Shown: positions 35,561 through 44,877, numbered from the stretch's first letter. The stretch: 64,000 nucleotides of DNA from Kribbella sindirgiensis (GCF_004331435.1 NZ_SJKA01000004.1:1-64000); one strand, 5' to 3'. Numbers and translations: made by a program. The notes: generated by a model from the sequence alone, not told the origin.

Positions 35561-36445
35561 TCAGTCCTCCCTGAGGTGCGGATTGCTGAGGAGATCGATG
35601 CCGAAGATGATGAAGGCCATCGACGTGATCAGGATCGCCAGGACCAGACCGGGGACGAACACCCAGACGAACAGCCCCTGGGAAATCGCGCCGGCGGCGT
35701 CGGCCTGGTAGAGGATCGTCCCCCAGGACACCGAGTCGCTGCTGCCGAGTCCCAGCACCGCGAGCCCGGCCTCCGCGCCGATCGCACCGGTGGCCGCACC
35801 AACGAACGCGGCGGCGACCAGCGAGGTCATGTTCGGCAGGATCTCGGAGAAGATGATCCGGAACGTGCCGTCGCCGGAGAACTTCGCCGCGGTGACGAAG
35901 TCCCGGTTCCGCAACGTGATGATCTGCGCCCGCTTCGACCGCGCGGCGCCCGCCCAGGACGTGAACGCGATGACCCCGACGATCAACGGGATGCCGCGGG
36001 TGTCGGAGTACGCGACCAGCGTGATGATCAACGGCAGCACCGGGATGACCAGCGCGGTGTTGGTGAGGAAGGTCAGTACGTCGTCGACGAACGTACCCTC
36101 CGCGTAGCCGGAGACCATTCCGATCACGAGCGCTATCGCGGTCGCCAGCAACCCGCCGAGCAGCCCGACGATCAGCGAGACCCGGCTGCCGTAGATCACC
36201 TGCGAGAACACGTCGACACCGGCCACGTTGGTCCCGAGCAGGTGCTGCGCCGACGGTCCGGTCAACGGTGTGAACGAACCGTCGGTCGGCCCGTACGGCG
36301 CGATCACCGGCGCCAGCAGTGCGACCAGCGTGTAGATCGCCACGACGACGATCCCCACCCGGGCCTTCTTGCTGCTCCACACCACCCGGTACCAGCGGTC
36401 GGCGACAGCTGGTGCTGTGACTGTTTCTGTGGCCACGGTGCTCAT
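35561..36445 (-). CDS. Oligopeptide-type ABC permease (DppC-like)
   Basis: 294 aa. An OppC-type N-terminal segment, then five or six membrane helices with the EAA loop (RNRDFVTAAKFSGDGTFRIIFSEILP as cues: FVTAAKFSGDG). It starts in an ATGA overlap with the DppB-like gene. Confidence 0.9.
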   Translation of the reverse strand: MSTVATETVTAPAVADRWYRVVWSSKKARVGIVVVAIYTLVALLAPVIAPYGPTDGSFTPLTGPSAQHLLGTNVAGVDVFSQVIYGSRVSLIVGLLGGLLATAIALVIGMVSGYAEGTFVDDVLTFLTNTALVIPVLPLIITLVAYSDTRGIPLIVGVIAFTSWAGAARSKRAQIITLRNRDFVTAAKFSGDGTFRIIFSEILPNMTSLVAAAFVGAATGAIGAEAGLAVLGLGSSDSVSWGTILYQADAAGAISQGLFVWVFVPGLVLAILITSMAFIIFGIDLLSNPHLRED

Positions 36446-37431
36446 GCGGCTGCCCTCCTGGCTCGCGGGTCGAGGACGCCGTACAGCAGGTCGGCGATCA
36501 GATTGGCCACCAACGTCGCGACCGCGGTCAGCAGCATCAGGCCCTGCAACAGCGGATAGTCCTTGATGCCGACCGCTTCGCCCATCAGCCGGCCGAGGCC
36601 GGGATAGTCGAACACGGACTCCACCAGGATGGTGCCACCGAGGATGCCGCCGAGCGCGAGCGCGAACCCCGCGACACTGGGCAGCAGGGCGTTCCGGGCG
36701 GCGTACCGCAGGGCGATCATCCGGTCCGGCAGCCCCTTGGCCCGGGCCAGCCTGATGTAGTCCTCGCCGAGGTTCATGATCATCGTGTTCCGCATCCCGA
36801 GGATCCATCCGATCGGCGTCACGATCATCAACGTCAGCGCCGGCAGGAACGCGTGCGACAACGCGTCGTACAGGAAGGCGCCGTTGAAGCCCGGGGTCGA
36901 CGCCTCGTAGCCGCCGGCCGTCGGGAACCAGCCCAGGCCGTAGCCCAGCCCGTAGATCAGCAGCAGCGCGATCCAGAACGGTTGCAGGGTCCCGACGAAG
37001 GTCGAGATCACGGTCACCGACGTGTCGAACCGGCTGTTCCGCCGCCACGCGGCGAAGGCGCCCAGCAGGATCCCGATCGCGAACGACAGCAGCTGGACGG
37101 CGCCGACCAGGATGACGGTCCACCAGAACGCCTTCCCGATCACCTCCGCCACCGTGTACGGGAAGTACGTGTAGGAGATCCCGAGGTCGCCGTGCGCGAG
37201 CTGTCCGAGGTAGCTCCAGTACTGGCTGAACAGCGAGCCGGACGGGGCGCCCAGCAGATCGCGCATCGCCTCCACCTGCGCGCGATTCAGCTGCGCGTTC
37301 TTCCCGGCGAGGTTCTGCACCATCAGCTCGGCGGGATCCCCCGGCTGCAGCCGGGGGATCAGGAAGTTCAGCGTCACGACCGCCCAGAGGGTGAGGACGA
37401 AGAAGCCGATCTTGCGCGCGAAGTACCGCAT
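36442..37431 (-). CDS. Oligopeptide-type ABC permease (DppB-like)
   Basis: 329 aa. The start MRYFARKIGFFVLTLWAVVTLNFLIPRLQPGDPAE is the classical DppB N-terminus with its P-G-DP motif. Six helices and the EAA loop DYIRLARAKGLPDRMIALRYAARNALLP (cues: YIRLARAKGLPDR) follow. It lies four bases downstream of the binding-protein gene. Confidence 0.92.
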   Translation of the reverse strand: MRYFARKIGFFVLTLWAVVTLNFLIPRLQPGDPAELMVQNLAGKNAQLNRAQVEAMRDLLGAPSGSLFSQYWSYLGQLAHGDLGISYTYFPYTVAEVIGKAFWWTVILVGAVQLLSFAIGILLGAFAAWRRNSRFDTSVTVISTFVGTLQPFWIALLLIYGLGYGLGWFPTAGGYEASTPGFNGAFLYDALSHAFLPALTLMIVTPIGWILGMRNTMIMNLGEDYIRLARAKGLPDRMIALRYAARNALLPSVAGFALALGGILGGTILVESVFDYPGLGRLMGEAVGIKDYPLLQGLMLLTAVATLVANLIADLLYGVLDPRARRAAA

Positions 37432-37435
37432 CCGG

Positions 37436-39166
37436 CTACTTCGACGGAGCCGCGGTCAGGTGCGTGATCCACACCAGCGGCTGGTCCTGCGGGTTCGCGT
37501 ACGGGTCGTCGGCGGTCGGCCAGCCGACGGCGTGATCGGTGCGGTAGATGGCCCGGGCCGGCGCGTACAGGATCGGCAGCACGGGATAGTCGGTCATCAT
37601 CGCGTCCACCAGTACGCCGACCTGCTGCTTCGTCGCCGCCTCGTCGGTCGCGGACGCCATCGCCCCGATCGCCTTGTCCACGGCGGGATTCGAGTAGCGC
37701 CCGATGTTGCCCTTGATCGTGGTCTTGTCGGGAATCTCCGCGGTCGAGACGGTCGCTCCCATGCCGTGCGCGTAGTCACACCCGGCGCCCATGTAGTTGA
37801 TCATCAGCTGGAAGTTGCCGGACTTCTTCTGCTGGTCGACGGCCTCCGGCGGCATCTTGCTGACCGTGATGTCCAGCCCCAGTTTGCGGAAGTTGCTGGT
37901 GATCTCGTCGGCCATCGCCTCGTAGTCGATCCAGCCGGCCTGCACCGAGAACGTGATCTTGATCGGCGAGCCGTCGGGATTCTGCCGGACGCCGTTCGAA
38001 CCCTTCCGGTACCCGGCGTCGTCGAGCAACTGGTTGGCCTTGGCCAGGTCGAACGGGATCACCGTGCTGTCGGCGGGATACTTCGACGGCAGCATGTCGT
38101 CCTTCTGCGGCAACGGCAGCCCGGACTGGCTGGCGACCTTCATCAGGCCGTACGTCGCTTTCTCGGTCGCCCGCTGCTTGTCCATACCGTGCGCCAGCGC
38201 CTCCCGGAACTTCACGTCGCTGAACGGCTTCTTGGTCAGGTTCGGCGCGACCACGGTGACGCCGTTGGGCGCGTACCAGACGTGGTTGGTCTTCGGGTCG
38301 TCGGCGACGAACGCCTTCTCCGGGTTGGGAATCTCGCCGCTGTAGAAGTCCAGTTCGCCGGCCTTCAGCTTGGCCGCCGCCTGGTTGGCGTTGTCGCTGT
38401 AGTGGCCTTCGAGGACGAGCTTCTGGACCTTGACCTTGTCGGCCTGCCAGTAGTCCGGCCGGCGCTCGAGCACCAACTGCCGTCCGTTGTAGGAGGCAAC
38501 CTTGAACGGTCCGGTCGAGATCGGGTTCTTCGAGACGTACTTGGCCGGGTCACCAGCCGGGCCGAACTCCTTCTCCGAGACGATCTTCTGGCCGATCAGG
38601 TACGGGAACTTGGTGGCCGCCGGCCCCTCGAACTCGAACGTCACCTTGTCGCCGTCAGCCGTCACCGACTTCGCCTTCGGCCCGAAGGTGTTGTTCCAGA
38701 CACCGGCCAGGTCGATCGGCGGGTACTTCTTGGTCAGGTTGTAGGTGAACGCGACGTCCTTCGCGGTGAAGGGCGAGCCGTCGCTCCACTTCACCCCCTG
38801 GCGAATCGTGAACACCAGCTTGCTCGGACTCTCCCAGGTGTAGGCCGTCGCGAGCCACGGAACGACCTTGCAGTCCAGGGAACTCTGCTGCATCAGCGGC
38901 TCGAACAGCCAGGTGCGGACCGTCTGCTGGACCGCGAACGGGTTGTAGTTGACCAGACTCCCCATGGCCGCGTCGGACTCGGAACTCAGATTCAGCTCCG
39001 GGATCATGCCCGACGCCGCCGTGCTCCCCTGCTGCGCTTGCTTCTCACCGGCGACGCGACTGCCGGCACACGCCGGCAGCGCCAGAACGGCCACCGCCGA
39101 TACCGCGACTAGGACCCCCCGCCATGACCGCTGCCCCCGTCGGATGCGGAACGAAGTACTTGTCAT
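37436..39166 (-). CDS. Family 5 extracellular solute-binding lipoprotein
   Basis: 576 aa, ATG after GGAGGTGTCGTC. Lipobox LALPAC places the acylated Cys at about residue 33. SBP_bac_5 landmarks: RTWLFEPLM, KWSDGSPFTAKDVAFTYNL, GPFKVASYNGRQLVLERRPDYW and REALAHGMDKQ. Such proteins bind peptides, nickel or oligosaccharides outside the membrane. It is followed by its permeases and preceded by a LacI regulator, so a sugar ligand is likely. Confidence 0.93.
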   Translation of the reverse strand: MTSTSFRIRRGQRSWRGVLVAVSAVAVLALPACAGSRVAGEKQAQQGSTAASGMIPELNLSSESDAAMGSLVNYNPFAVQQTVRTWLFEPLMQQSSLDCKVVPWLATAYTWESPSKLVFTIRQGVKWSDGSPFTAKDVAFTYNLTKKYPPIDLAGVWNNTFGPKAKSVTADGDKVTFEFEGPAATKFPYLIGQKIVSEKEFGPAGDPAKYVSKNPISTGPFKVASYNGRQLVLERRPDYWQADKVKVQKLVLEGHYSDNANQAAAKLKAGELDFYSGEIPNPEKAFVADDPKTNHVWYAPNGVTVVAPNLTKKPFSDVKFREALAHGMDKQRATEKATYGLMKVASQSGLPLPQKDDMLPSKYPADSTVIPFDLAKANQLLDDAGYRKGSNGVRQNPDGSPIKITFSVQAGWIDYEAMADEITSNFRKLGLDITVSKMPPEAVDQQKKSGNFQLMINYMGAGCDYAHGMGATVSTAEIPDKTTIKGNIGRYSNPAVDKAIGAMASATDEAATKQQVGVLVDAMMTDYPVLPILYAPARAIYRTDHAVGWPTADDPYANPQDQPLVWITHLTAAPSK

Positions 39167-39184
39167 GACGACACCTCCGTGTGT

Positions 39185-39198
39185 CAGGTTGCTACCTG
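39185..39198. promoter_or_regulatory. 14-bp inverted repeat upstream of the binding-protein gene
   Basis: CAGGT-TGCT-ACCTG lies 18 bases before the binding-protein start, in the 63-bp gap after the LacI gene. It could be a second operator or attenuate transcription; it does not match the LacI palindrome at 40263. Confidence 0.35.
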
Positions 39199-39229
39199 GT
39201 TCGGATGCTGTACTGGAAGTTGTTTCGCT

Positions 39230-40216
39230 TCAGTCCTCACAGCCGCAGCTGGCCCTCCGGACCAGCCGCGACGGAAGTACGGTCTCCGGCGCGACGTCCG
39301 CGCCGTTGATCAGGTCGAGCAGCAGCCGGGTCGCTGTCGCTCCGAGTTCGGCCAGCGGCCGGGCGACTGTGGTGAGCCCGGGGCTCACCAGCGAACTCAT
39401 CGGGACGTCGTCGACGCCGGTGATCACCAGATCGCCGGGGACCCGGAGGCCGCGTCCCAGGACCGCCATCATCAGGCCGAGCGCGGTTTCGTCGTTCCCG
39501 CAGACGGCACCGTCGTACCCGCCGGCCAGGACCTCGTCGGCGGCCTGTACGCCGTGAGTCTGTTCGAGGCCGGTCCGGAACTGTTTCCCCGGCCGGAGCC
39601 CGAGCTCCTCGTGGGCGGCCACGAACGCGTCCCAGCGCTCGGTCAGGTCCGGCGAGCCTGCCGGGTTGCCGACGAAGATCAGCTTCCGCAGGCCGTGATC
39701 GGCCAGCAGATGACTCACCAGCTGCCGGAACGCCTGATGATCGGTCCGGACGACGATCGGCGCCGGATGCGGATCCGGACCGATCATGACCACCGGATGC
39801 CGGGCCGCCAGTTCCTTGATCACGGTCTTCGGAACGGTGCCGCCGTGGATGGCCATCCCGTCGACGCGCCGGGCGACGTCGAGCAGTTCGTCCGGCGCCT
39901 CCCGCCGCAGGTGGGTACCGATCACATGAACACTCACCTGACGCGGTACGGCGACACTCTCGACGCCGTTGATCAACTCGGCGAAGTACGGCCCGGACAG
40001 GCCCGGGAAGACCACCGCCAGCGCTCCGTGACGCCGATTGGCCAGCGCCTCACCGAGGTGGCTGGGCCGGTAACCGTACTGCTCGATCGCGGCCTGCACC
40101 TTGGCCCGCGTCGCGGCCGAAACGCTGCCGACGCCGCGGTAGACCCGCGACACGGTGGCCGTGGAAACGCCCGCCAGCTTGGCGATCTCACGCACGCTCA
40201 TGCGGTCGTCAGTCAC
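39230..40216 (-). CDS. LacI-family regulator (GH35/GH1 and oligosaccharide importer)
   Basis: 328 aa, GTG after AAGGAGATCCGTCA. The helix-turn-helix is IAKLAGVSTATVSRVYRG (about 8-25), and the remainder is a periplasmic-binding-like sensor ending RASCGCED. It lies between GH35/GH1 (divergent) and the importer (downstream, same strand). A perfect palindrome overlaps the divergent promoter, so it probably represses both arms until the sugar arrives. Confidence 0.92.
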   Translation of the reverse strand: MTDDRMSVREIAKLAGVSTATVSRVYRGVGSVSAATRAKVQAAIEQYGYRPSHLGEALANRRHGALAVVFPGLSGPYFAELINGVESVAVPRQVSVHVIGTHLRREAPDELLDVARRVDGMAIHGGTVPKTVIKELAARHPVVMIGPDPHPAPIVVRTDHQAFRQLVSHLLADHGLRKLIFVGNPAGSPDLTERWDAFVAAHEELGLRPGKQFRTGLEQTHGVQAADEVLAGGYDGAVCGNDETALGLMMAVLGRGLRVPGDLVITGVDDVPMSSLVSPGLTTVARPLAELGATATRLLLDLINGADVAPETVLPSRLVRRASCGCED

Positions 40217-40262
40217 TGACGGATCTCCTTTCCGGATCGGTAAGGGCTTGCCGGGTTGGGAG

Positions 40263-40276
40263 TGTAACCGGTTACA
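40263..40276. promoter_or_regulatory. LacI-type operator between the divergent LacI and GH35 genes
   Basis: TGTAACCGGTTACA is a perfect 14-bp palindrome with central CG, typical of LacI-family sites. It overlaps a TACAAT -10 box (40273-40278) on the GH35 side. Confidence 0.75.
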
Positions 40277-40351
40277 ATTCCAACCGCCAGAGCTCGTTGC
40301 CAGACCCGACCGGAGCGTTACCGCGCCCCATGAAGGAGCCTCAGGAGCCTC

Positions 40352-42508
40352 ATGAGCCCAGCAGCCGAGACCGGCCCACGCCCGCAGCGCGGGCAGATCA
40401 CCGTGCGATCGGGGCAGATCGAGGTCGCCGGAACGCCCACCCTGTTGCTGTCCGGAGAAGTGCACTACTTCCGGCTGCGCCGCGACGAATGGGCCGACCG
40501 GCTGACCCAGGCCAGGGACGCGGGCCTGGACACCGTCGCCAGCTACATCCCCTGGATCTGGCACGAGTTGCCGAACGGGGACCTCGACCTCACCGGGCGC
40601 ACCAGCCCGGAACGGGACCTGCCGGCCTTCATCGACCTGTGCGACTCTCTCGGCCTGCGGTTTCTCGCCCGGCCCGGTCCGTTCGTGATGGCCGAGCTGA
40701 AGAACGAGGGCATCCCGGACCGGATCCATCGCGAACACCCGGACGCCAAGCCGACCGGCTGGGACGGCAGGATCGCCCCGACCGAGGACCTCGACTATCA
40801 GCACCCCGGCTTCCGTGCCGAGGCAGAGCGCTGGCTCGATGCCGTCTTCGAGCTACTGGCACCGCGACAGGCTCCGGACGGCCCGATCGTCGGCGTCCAG
40901 CTCGACAACGAGGTCGGCATGCTCGCCTGGGTGTCGAACACGCCACACCTGAACAACGCTGCTGTCCGCGCCGCCGGCGATCCGGCACAGACACTCGCGT
41001 TCCACCAAAAGCTCGGGCTCTGGGCTCGGGACGACTTCGCGGACTACCTGCAGCATCTCGAGTCCTTCGCCCGCGACCGGGGCATCGCGGTGCCGTTGCT
41101 GATCAACGTCCACGGCACGGGCGGCGGGCGCGGTACGACGTTCCCGATCGGGGTCAGCCAGCTCGCCCCGGCCTATCGGGGACGCGACGGACTGGTCGCC
41201 GGCTCCGACTACTATCTGGGCGAACTGACCGTCCAGAACGTCGCGGATCTCTATCTGTGCAACGCGATCCTGGCCTGCGTCAACGGTCCCGACCAGCCGG
41301 CGTCCTCGCTGGAGTTCGAGATCGGGACCGGTGACTACGGCGACAATCTCGACGCGCTCAGCTCACCGGAGTCCGGCGTACACAAGACGCTGCTGACACT
41401 CGGCCAGGGCAATCGGCTGATCAACTACTACCTGCTGACCGGCGGCCGCAACCCGGTCCTCGAGGGCTCCGGGAACGACGGCATCCCGCGGATCGCCTTC
41501 ACCGGCGAGCGCCACGGCTTCGCGGCGCCGATCGATCCCGAAGGACGGACGACGCCGGCCTTCGACGCCTTGGCGGCCGTGATCAAAGAGATTCGGTCGT
41601 ACGAGCCGATCCTCGCCACCGGGCGGCAACTGACCGACGATGTCGGCTTCGGCTTCGTCGCCGATCACTACCTCACCGAGTACGCCCATCCCGCGGCCAC
41701 GGCCCGCCACGAGCAGGTCGACGACCTCGAACGCTATCGCGGCTTCGGCGCGCGGGACGCGCTCGGCCGGGCGATCGTGCTCGGCGGCTACCACGTCGAC
41801 GCAGTCGACCTGCAGGCGCTCGCCGATCCGGAGTCGGCCTGGACAGCCGGTACGACCGCGCCCGAAGCACCCCGCACAATCGTCCTCGGCAGCCCGCGCA
41901 CGCTGAGCGCGAAGGTCCAGCGGTGGCTCGCCGACCACGTACGCAACGGCGGCAACCTGCTGCTGACCGGGCTGCTGCCGGATCGCGACCACGACGGTAC
42001 GCCGTGCACGATCCTGGCCGATGCCTTCGGGCTCTCATCGGCCGGTGTCCGCATCGACCGGCGGGACGAGTCGGGACCGTACTGGCCGACGGTGACCGGC
42101 TCAGCGACCTTCCCCCTGGACGCCGACCTGCGGGTCAGCTCGGCGCAACTGCTGCAAGCGCCCGCCGAGGCCGAGGTGCTGCTCCGCGAAGTCGGGTCCG
42201 GGCTACCCTGCGCGGTCCAGGCGCAGTTGGGCGCGGGCTCGCTGATCTTCGTCGGCTGCGACTTCCCGGCCGCGCATCTCGGCAACTGGCACGCGCTGTT
42301 CGCGAGGTTCGGCGTCCGGCCCCGGGTCGGAATCGAGGCCGACCGGACCGGACTGGTGACCGTGCCGGTGACGTCGGAGCACGGCAACCTGCTGATCGCC
42401 GTCAACGTGGCGCCGTACCCGATCAGCGCGTCGATCAGCGTCGACAGGCAGCAGGTGCAACGACAGACCACGTTCCCCGCCCGCGGCCACGCGCTGCTGC
42501 GGTTTTGA
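40352..42508 (+). CDS. GH35 beta-galactosidase
   Basis: 718 aa, ATG preceded by AGGAGCCTC. GH35 landmarks: LLLSGEVHYFRLRRDEWADRL (cues: GEVHYFRLRRDEW), VASYIPWIWHE, acid/base Glu in QLDNEVG (187), and nucleophile Glu in LEFEIG (about 321-323). No signal peptide, so it acts on imported galactosides. It is co-transcribed with GH1 (25-nt gap) and divergent from the LacI gene. The exact linkage is not predictable. Confidence 0.92.
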   Translation: MSPAAETGPRPQRGQITVRSGQIEVAGTPTLLLSGEVHYFRLRRDEWADRLTQARDAGLDTVASYIPWIWHELPNGDLDLTGRTSPERDLPAFIDLCDSLGLRFLARPGPFVMAELKNEGIPDRIHREHPDAKPTGWDGRIAPTEDLDYQHPGFRAEAERWLDAVFELLAPRQAPDGPIVGVQLDNEVGMLAWVSNTPHLNNAAVRAAGDPAQTLAFHQKLGLWARDDFADYLQHLESFARDRGIAVPLLINVHGTGGGRGTTFPIGVSQLAPAYRGRDGLVAGSDYYLGELTVQNVADLYLCNAILACVNGPDQPASSLEFEIGTGDYGDNLDALSSPESGVHKTLLTLGQGNRLINYYLLTGGRNPVLEGSGNDGIPRIAFTGERHGFAAPIDPEGRTTPAFDALAAVIKEIRSYEPILATGRQLTDDVGFGFVADHYLTEYAHPAATARHEQVDDLERYRGFGARDALGRAIVLGGYHVDAVDLQALADPESAWTAGTTAPEAPRTIVLGSPRTLSAKVQRWLADHVRNGGNLLLTGLLPDRDHDGTPCTILADAFGLSSAGVRIDRRDESGPYWPTVTGSATFPLDADLRVSSAQLLQAPAEAEVLLREVGSGLPCAVQAQLGAGSLIFVGCDFPAAHLGNWHALFARFGVRPRVGIEADRTGLVTVPVTSEHGNLLIAVNVAPYPISASISVDRQQVQRQTTFPARGHALLRF

Positions 42509-42533
42509 GCCCCCGCCGAAAGGACCCGCAGAT

Positions 42534-43757
42534 ATGACTTCCTCGACCCCTGCACCCCAGCAGTTCCTCTGGGGTGCCGCGACCGCCGGTCACCAGATCG
42601 AGGGCGGCAACACGAACACCGGCCACTGGGTGCTGGAGCACGCCCCGGATACCTGGGCCAAGGAACCCTCGGGCGATGCGTGCGACTCCTACCACCGGTA
42701 CGGCGAGGACATCGCCCTACTGGCGAATGCCGGCCTGAACGCCTACCGGTTCTCGCTGGAATGGTCCCGCATCGAGCCGGCCAAGGGTGAGGTGTCCCGG
42801 GCGCAACTCGACCACTACCGGCGCATGATCGACACCTGCCGATCGGCCGGCGTCGAACCGATCGTGACGTTGCAGCACTTCACCGTGCCGCTGTGGCAGC
42901 ACCAGGAAGGCGGCTGGTACGCCGACGACGCCGTCGACCGGTTCCGGGTCTTCACCGAGACCGCGACCCGGATCCTCGACGACGTCACCTGGGTGATCAC
43001 GATCAACGAGCCGAACATGATGGTCAACCAGACCGAGGCGCGGATCGACACCGAGGTCGGGGTGAACTTCCCCGGGCCGTCGCCGCACGCGGCCCAGGTG
43101 ATCGCCGACGCGCATCACGCGTCGGTCGAGGTCCTGCGCGGCCTCGGCCATGTGAAGGCCGGCTGGTCGGTCGCGAACCAGGTCTACCAGGCGGTGCCCG
43201 GCCACGAGAAGGAGCGCGACGAGTGGGGCTACTGGCGCGAGGACTTCTTCCTCGAGCAGAGCCGCGAGGACGACTTCGTCGGCGTGCAGTCCTACCTGCG
43301 GACGATCATCGGACCGGACGGACCGGTGCCGTTCGCCGACGGTGTCGAACGCACGCTCACCGGCTGGGAGTACTACCCGGAAGCGCTCGGGCAGGCGCTA
43401 CGCCATACCCGCGAGGTCACCGGCGGCGTACCGATGATGGTCACCGAGAACGGCATGGCCACCGCCGACGACACCCGGCGGATCGACTACACGAGCGGGG
43501 CGCTGAGCGGTCTCGCGGAGGCGATCGAGGACGGCTGCGACATTCGCGGCTATCTGCACTGGTCGCTGCTGGACAACTACGAGTGGGGATCGTACGAGCC
43601 GACGTTCGGGCTGATCGCCGTCGACCACGAGACCTTCGTCCGGACGCCCAAGCCGAGCCTGGCCTGGCTCGGTGACCTTGCCCGGCGCAACGAACTCCCG
43701 CGAGTACCGGAACGGCCGGAAGCCGCGGCGAACTTCGCCGCGGCCATCGCCCGCTAG
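42534..43757 (+). CDS. GH1 beta-glycosidase
   Basis: 407 aa, slightly shorter than the usual 440-470. Catalytic acid/base Glu in INEP (159) and nucleophile Glu in VTENG (305); QIEGG, HWSLLDNYEW and the substrate-subsite Trp/Glu pair are present. It is cytoplasmic and probably completes hydrolysis of the di- or trisaccharide that GH35 starts. Its TAG stop is part of the CTAG that forms the left end of the inverted-repeat element. Confidence 0.93.
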   Translation: MTSSTPAPQQFLWGAATAGHQIEGGNTNTGHWVLEHAPDTWAKEPSGDACDSYHRYGEDIALLANAGLNAYRFSLEWSRIEPAKGEVSRAQLDHYRRMIDTCRSAGVEPIVTLQHFTVPLWQHQEGGWYADDAVDRFRVFTETATRILDDVTWVITINEPNMMVNQTEARIDTEVGVNFPGPSPHAAQVIADAHHASVEVLRGLGHVKAGWSVANQVYQAVPGHEKERDEWGYWREDFFLEQSREDDFVGVQSYLRTIIGPDGPVPFADGVERTLTGWEYYPEALGQALRHTREVTGGVPMMVTENGMATADDTRRIDYTSGALSGLAEAIEDGCDIRGYLHWSLLDNYEWGSYEPTFGLIAVDHETFVRTPKPSLAWLGDLARRNELPRVPERPEAAANFAAAIAR

Positions 43758-43921
43758 TGTCCTGAGTCGGAAGTTCGGCGAGAGATTTCGGTGGTCAGGT
43801 GCGTGCATCGGGGTGCTTGGTCAGTGGCCTCGATGCGGAGCATCGTGGGCGCTGGGCAAGTGCCGCGAGGTGCGTGCCTGGGCGCCGAAAGCGCCGTCGA
43901 ACTTCCGACTCAGGACACTAG
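43754..43921. mobile_element. 168-bp MITE-like element with 20-bp terminal inverted repeats on CTAG
   Basis: TGTCCTGAGTCGGAAGTTCG begins at 43758, and its perfect complement ends at 43917, both flanked by CTAG. The inner part is non-coding and holds two small perfect hairpins (CGATGC-GGA-GCATCG at 43831-43845, GGCGC-CGAAA-GCGCC at 43881-43895). The two CTAG copies provide the stop codons of GH1 and PhyH2. No transposase is encoded, so movement would be in trans. Confidence 0.75.
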
Positions 43922-44778
43922 GCGTCGACCATTCCGAAGCCCTGGCTTCGGTAGATGTGATCCGACGGCTGATCGGTGAAGCGCGCAGCCGTGGTCAGCA
44001 CAGGGTGCTCGAAGAACGGCTTGCTGGAGGCCGGGAACTCCAATGGGGTCCCGACCTCCAGCCAGTGGCTGACGTGCACCATGGCGATCATCGGCCGCGG
44101 CCGGTCGGTGTGGTTCGGCATCCCCGCGTGCCACAGCCGTACGTCGCGAATCAGCACGCTGCCGCGCCGGATGACCGGCTGGATCGGCGGCTCGATCTCC
44201 CGCCGGGCCTCGAGAGCGTCCAACGGCACCTCGATGTCCCCGCCGACGCCGACGGTCAGGTCCCGGTGGGTTCCGAGCCAGATCTCGGTGGCGCCGTTCT
44301 CGGCCGAGACGTCGACGGTGGGGACGTTCACCACCAGTTGTGCCGGCGGATGGGCGATCTCCAAGGCCTCGGACGGCCACAGGTGCCCCATGTCGGCATG
44401 CACCGGCTGCCGGGTGTCACTGGGCAGCGACGTGTTCCCGCTGTACATGACGTTGCGCAGACCCGGCCCGAGGATCGCCGCGGTCACCGCGATGACGTGC
44501 TGATTCAGGAGGACGTCCTCGAACAGGTACGGCTCGAACGGCGGCGGATCCTGCTGGATGTTGCCCGCGGTCCAGTTGTACGGCGCATCCGGCCGGGCCT
44601 TGAGCAGCGCCAGATCGCTGAGCATGCGTTCATGGAGGGCGTCGATGTGCTCGAGGTCGACGACGTCCGCCAGCACCACCAGGCCGTCGGTCCGCAGTGC
44701 CTCCAGTGCGGCCTGCAACTTCTCCGGCGCCAGCCCGCCGGCGTCGCGGTCGGCTTCCTCAACGTCGATCGTGATCAC
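43918..44778 (-). CDS. Phytanoyl-CoA dioxygenase family protein (PhyH2)
   Basis: 286 aa from the GTG at 44778, which follows GGGAGCACC; a TTG at 44802 gives eight extra residues. Iron-binding His and Asp lie in VHADMGHLW, and the distal His in LWHAGMPNHTDRPRPM, followed by the 2-oxoglutarate-binding Arg. It differs strongly from PhyH1, so it is not a recent duplicate. The promoter block at 44812-44877 matches that of PhyH1. The stop is the minus-strand reading of CTAG at the right end of the inverted-repeat element. Confidence 0.9.
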   Translation of the reverse strand: MITIDVEEADRDAGGLAPEKLQAALEALRTDGLVVLADVVDLEHIDALHERMLSDLALLKARPDAPYNWTAGNIQQDPPPFEPYLFEDVLLNQHVIAVTAAILGPGLRNVMYSGNTSLPSDTRQPVHADMGHLWPSEALEIAHPPAQLVVNVPTVDVSAENGATEIWLGTHRDLTVGVGGDIEVPLDALEARREIEPPIQPVIRRGSVLIRDVRLWHAGMPNHTDRPRPMIAMVHVSHWLEVGTPLEFPASSKPFFEHPVLTTAARFTDQPSDHIYRSQGFGMVDA

Positions 44779-44811
44779 GGTGCTCCCGTCTCCGGTGGCC
44801 AACAGGTTCAG

Positions 44812-44877
44812 TGATGATCACTTTGGCAGTGCGGCCCGAACCGGTGGAATGACTGCCGTGGCAGGCCGATGAACGTT
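44812..44877 (-). promoter_or_regulatory. Conserved 66-bp promoter block, copy 2 (PhyH2)
   Basis: This copy on the minus strand matches 32858-32923 in about 49 of 66 positions without gaps. Its end forms the near-palindrome AGTGATGATCACT (plus-strand 44810-44822). The GTG start lies 33 bases further on, with a separate ribosome site. Confidence 0.7.

Noticed and set aside
35561..37123. Extended start of the DppC-like gene at 37123
   Set aside because: The extra residues shadow the DppB gene. The ATG at 36445 overlaps its stop.
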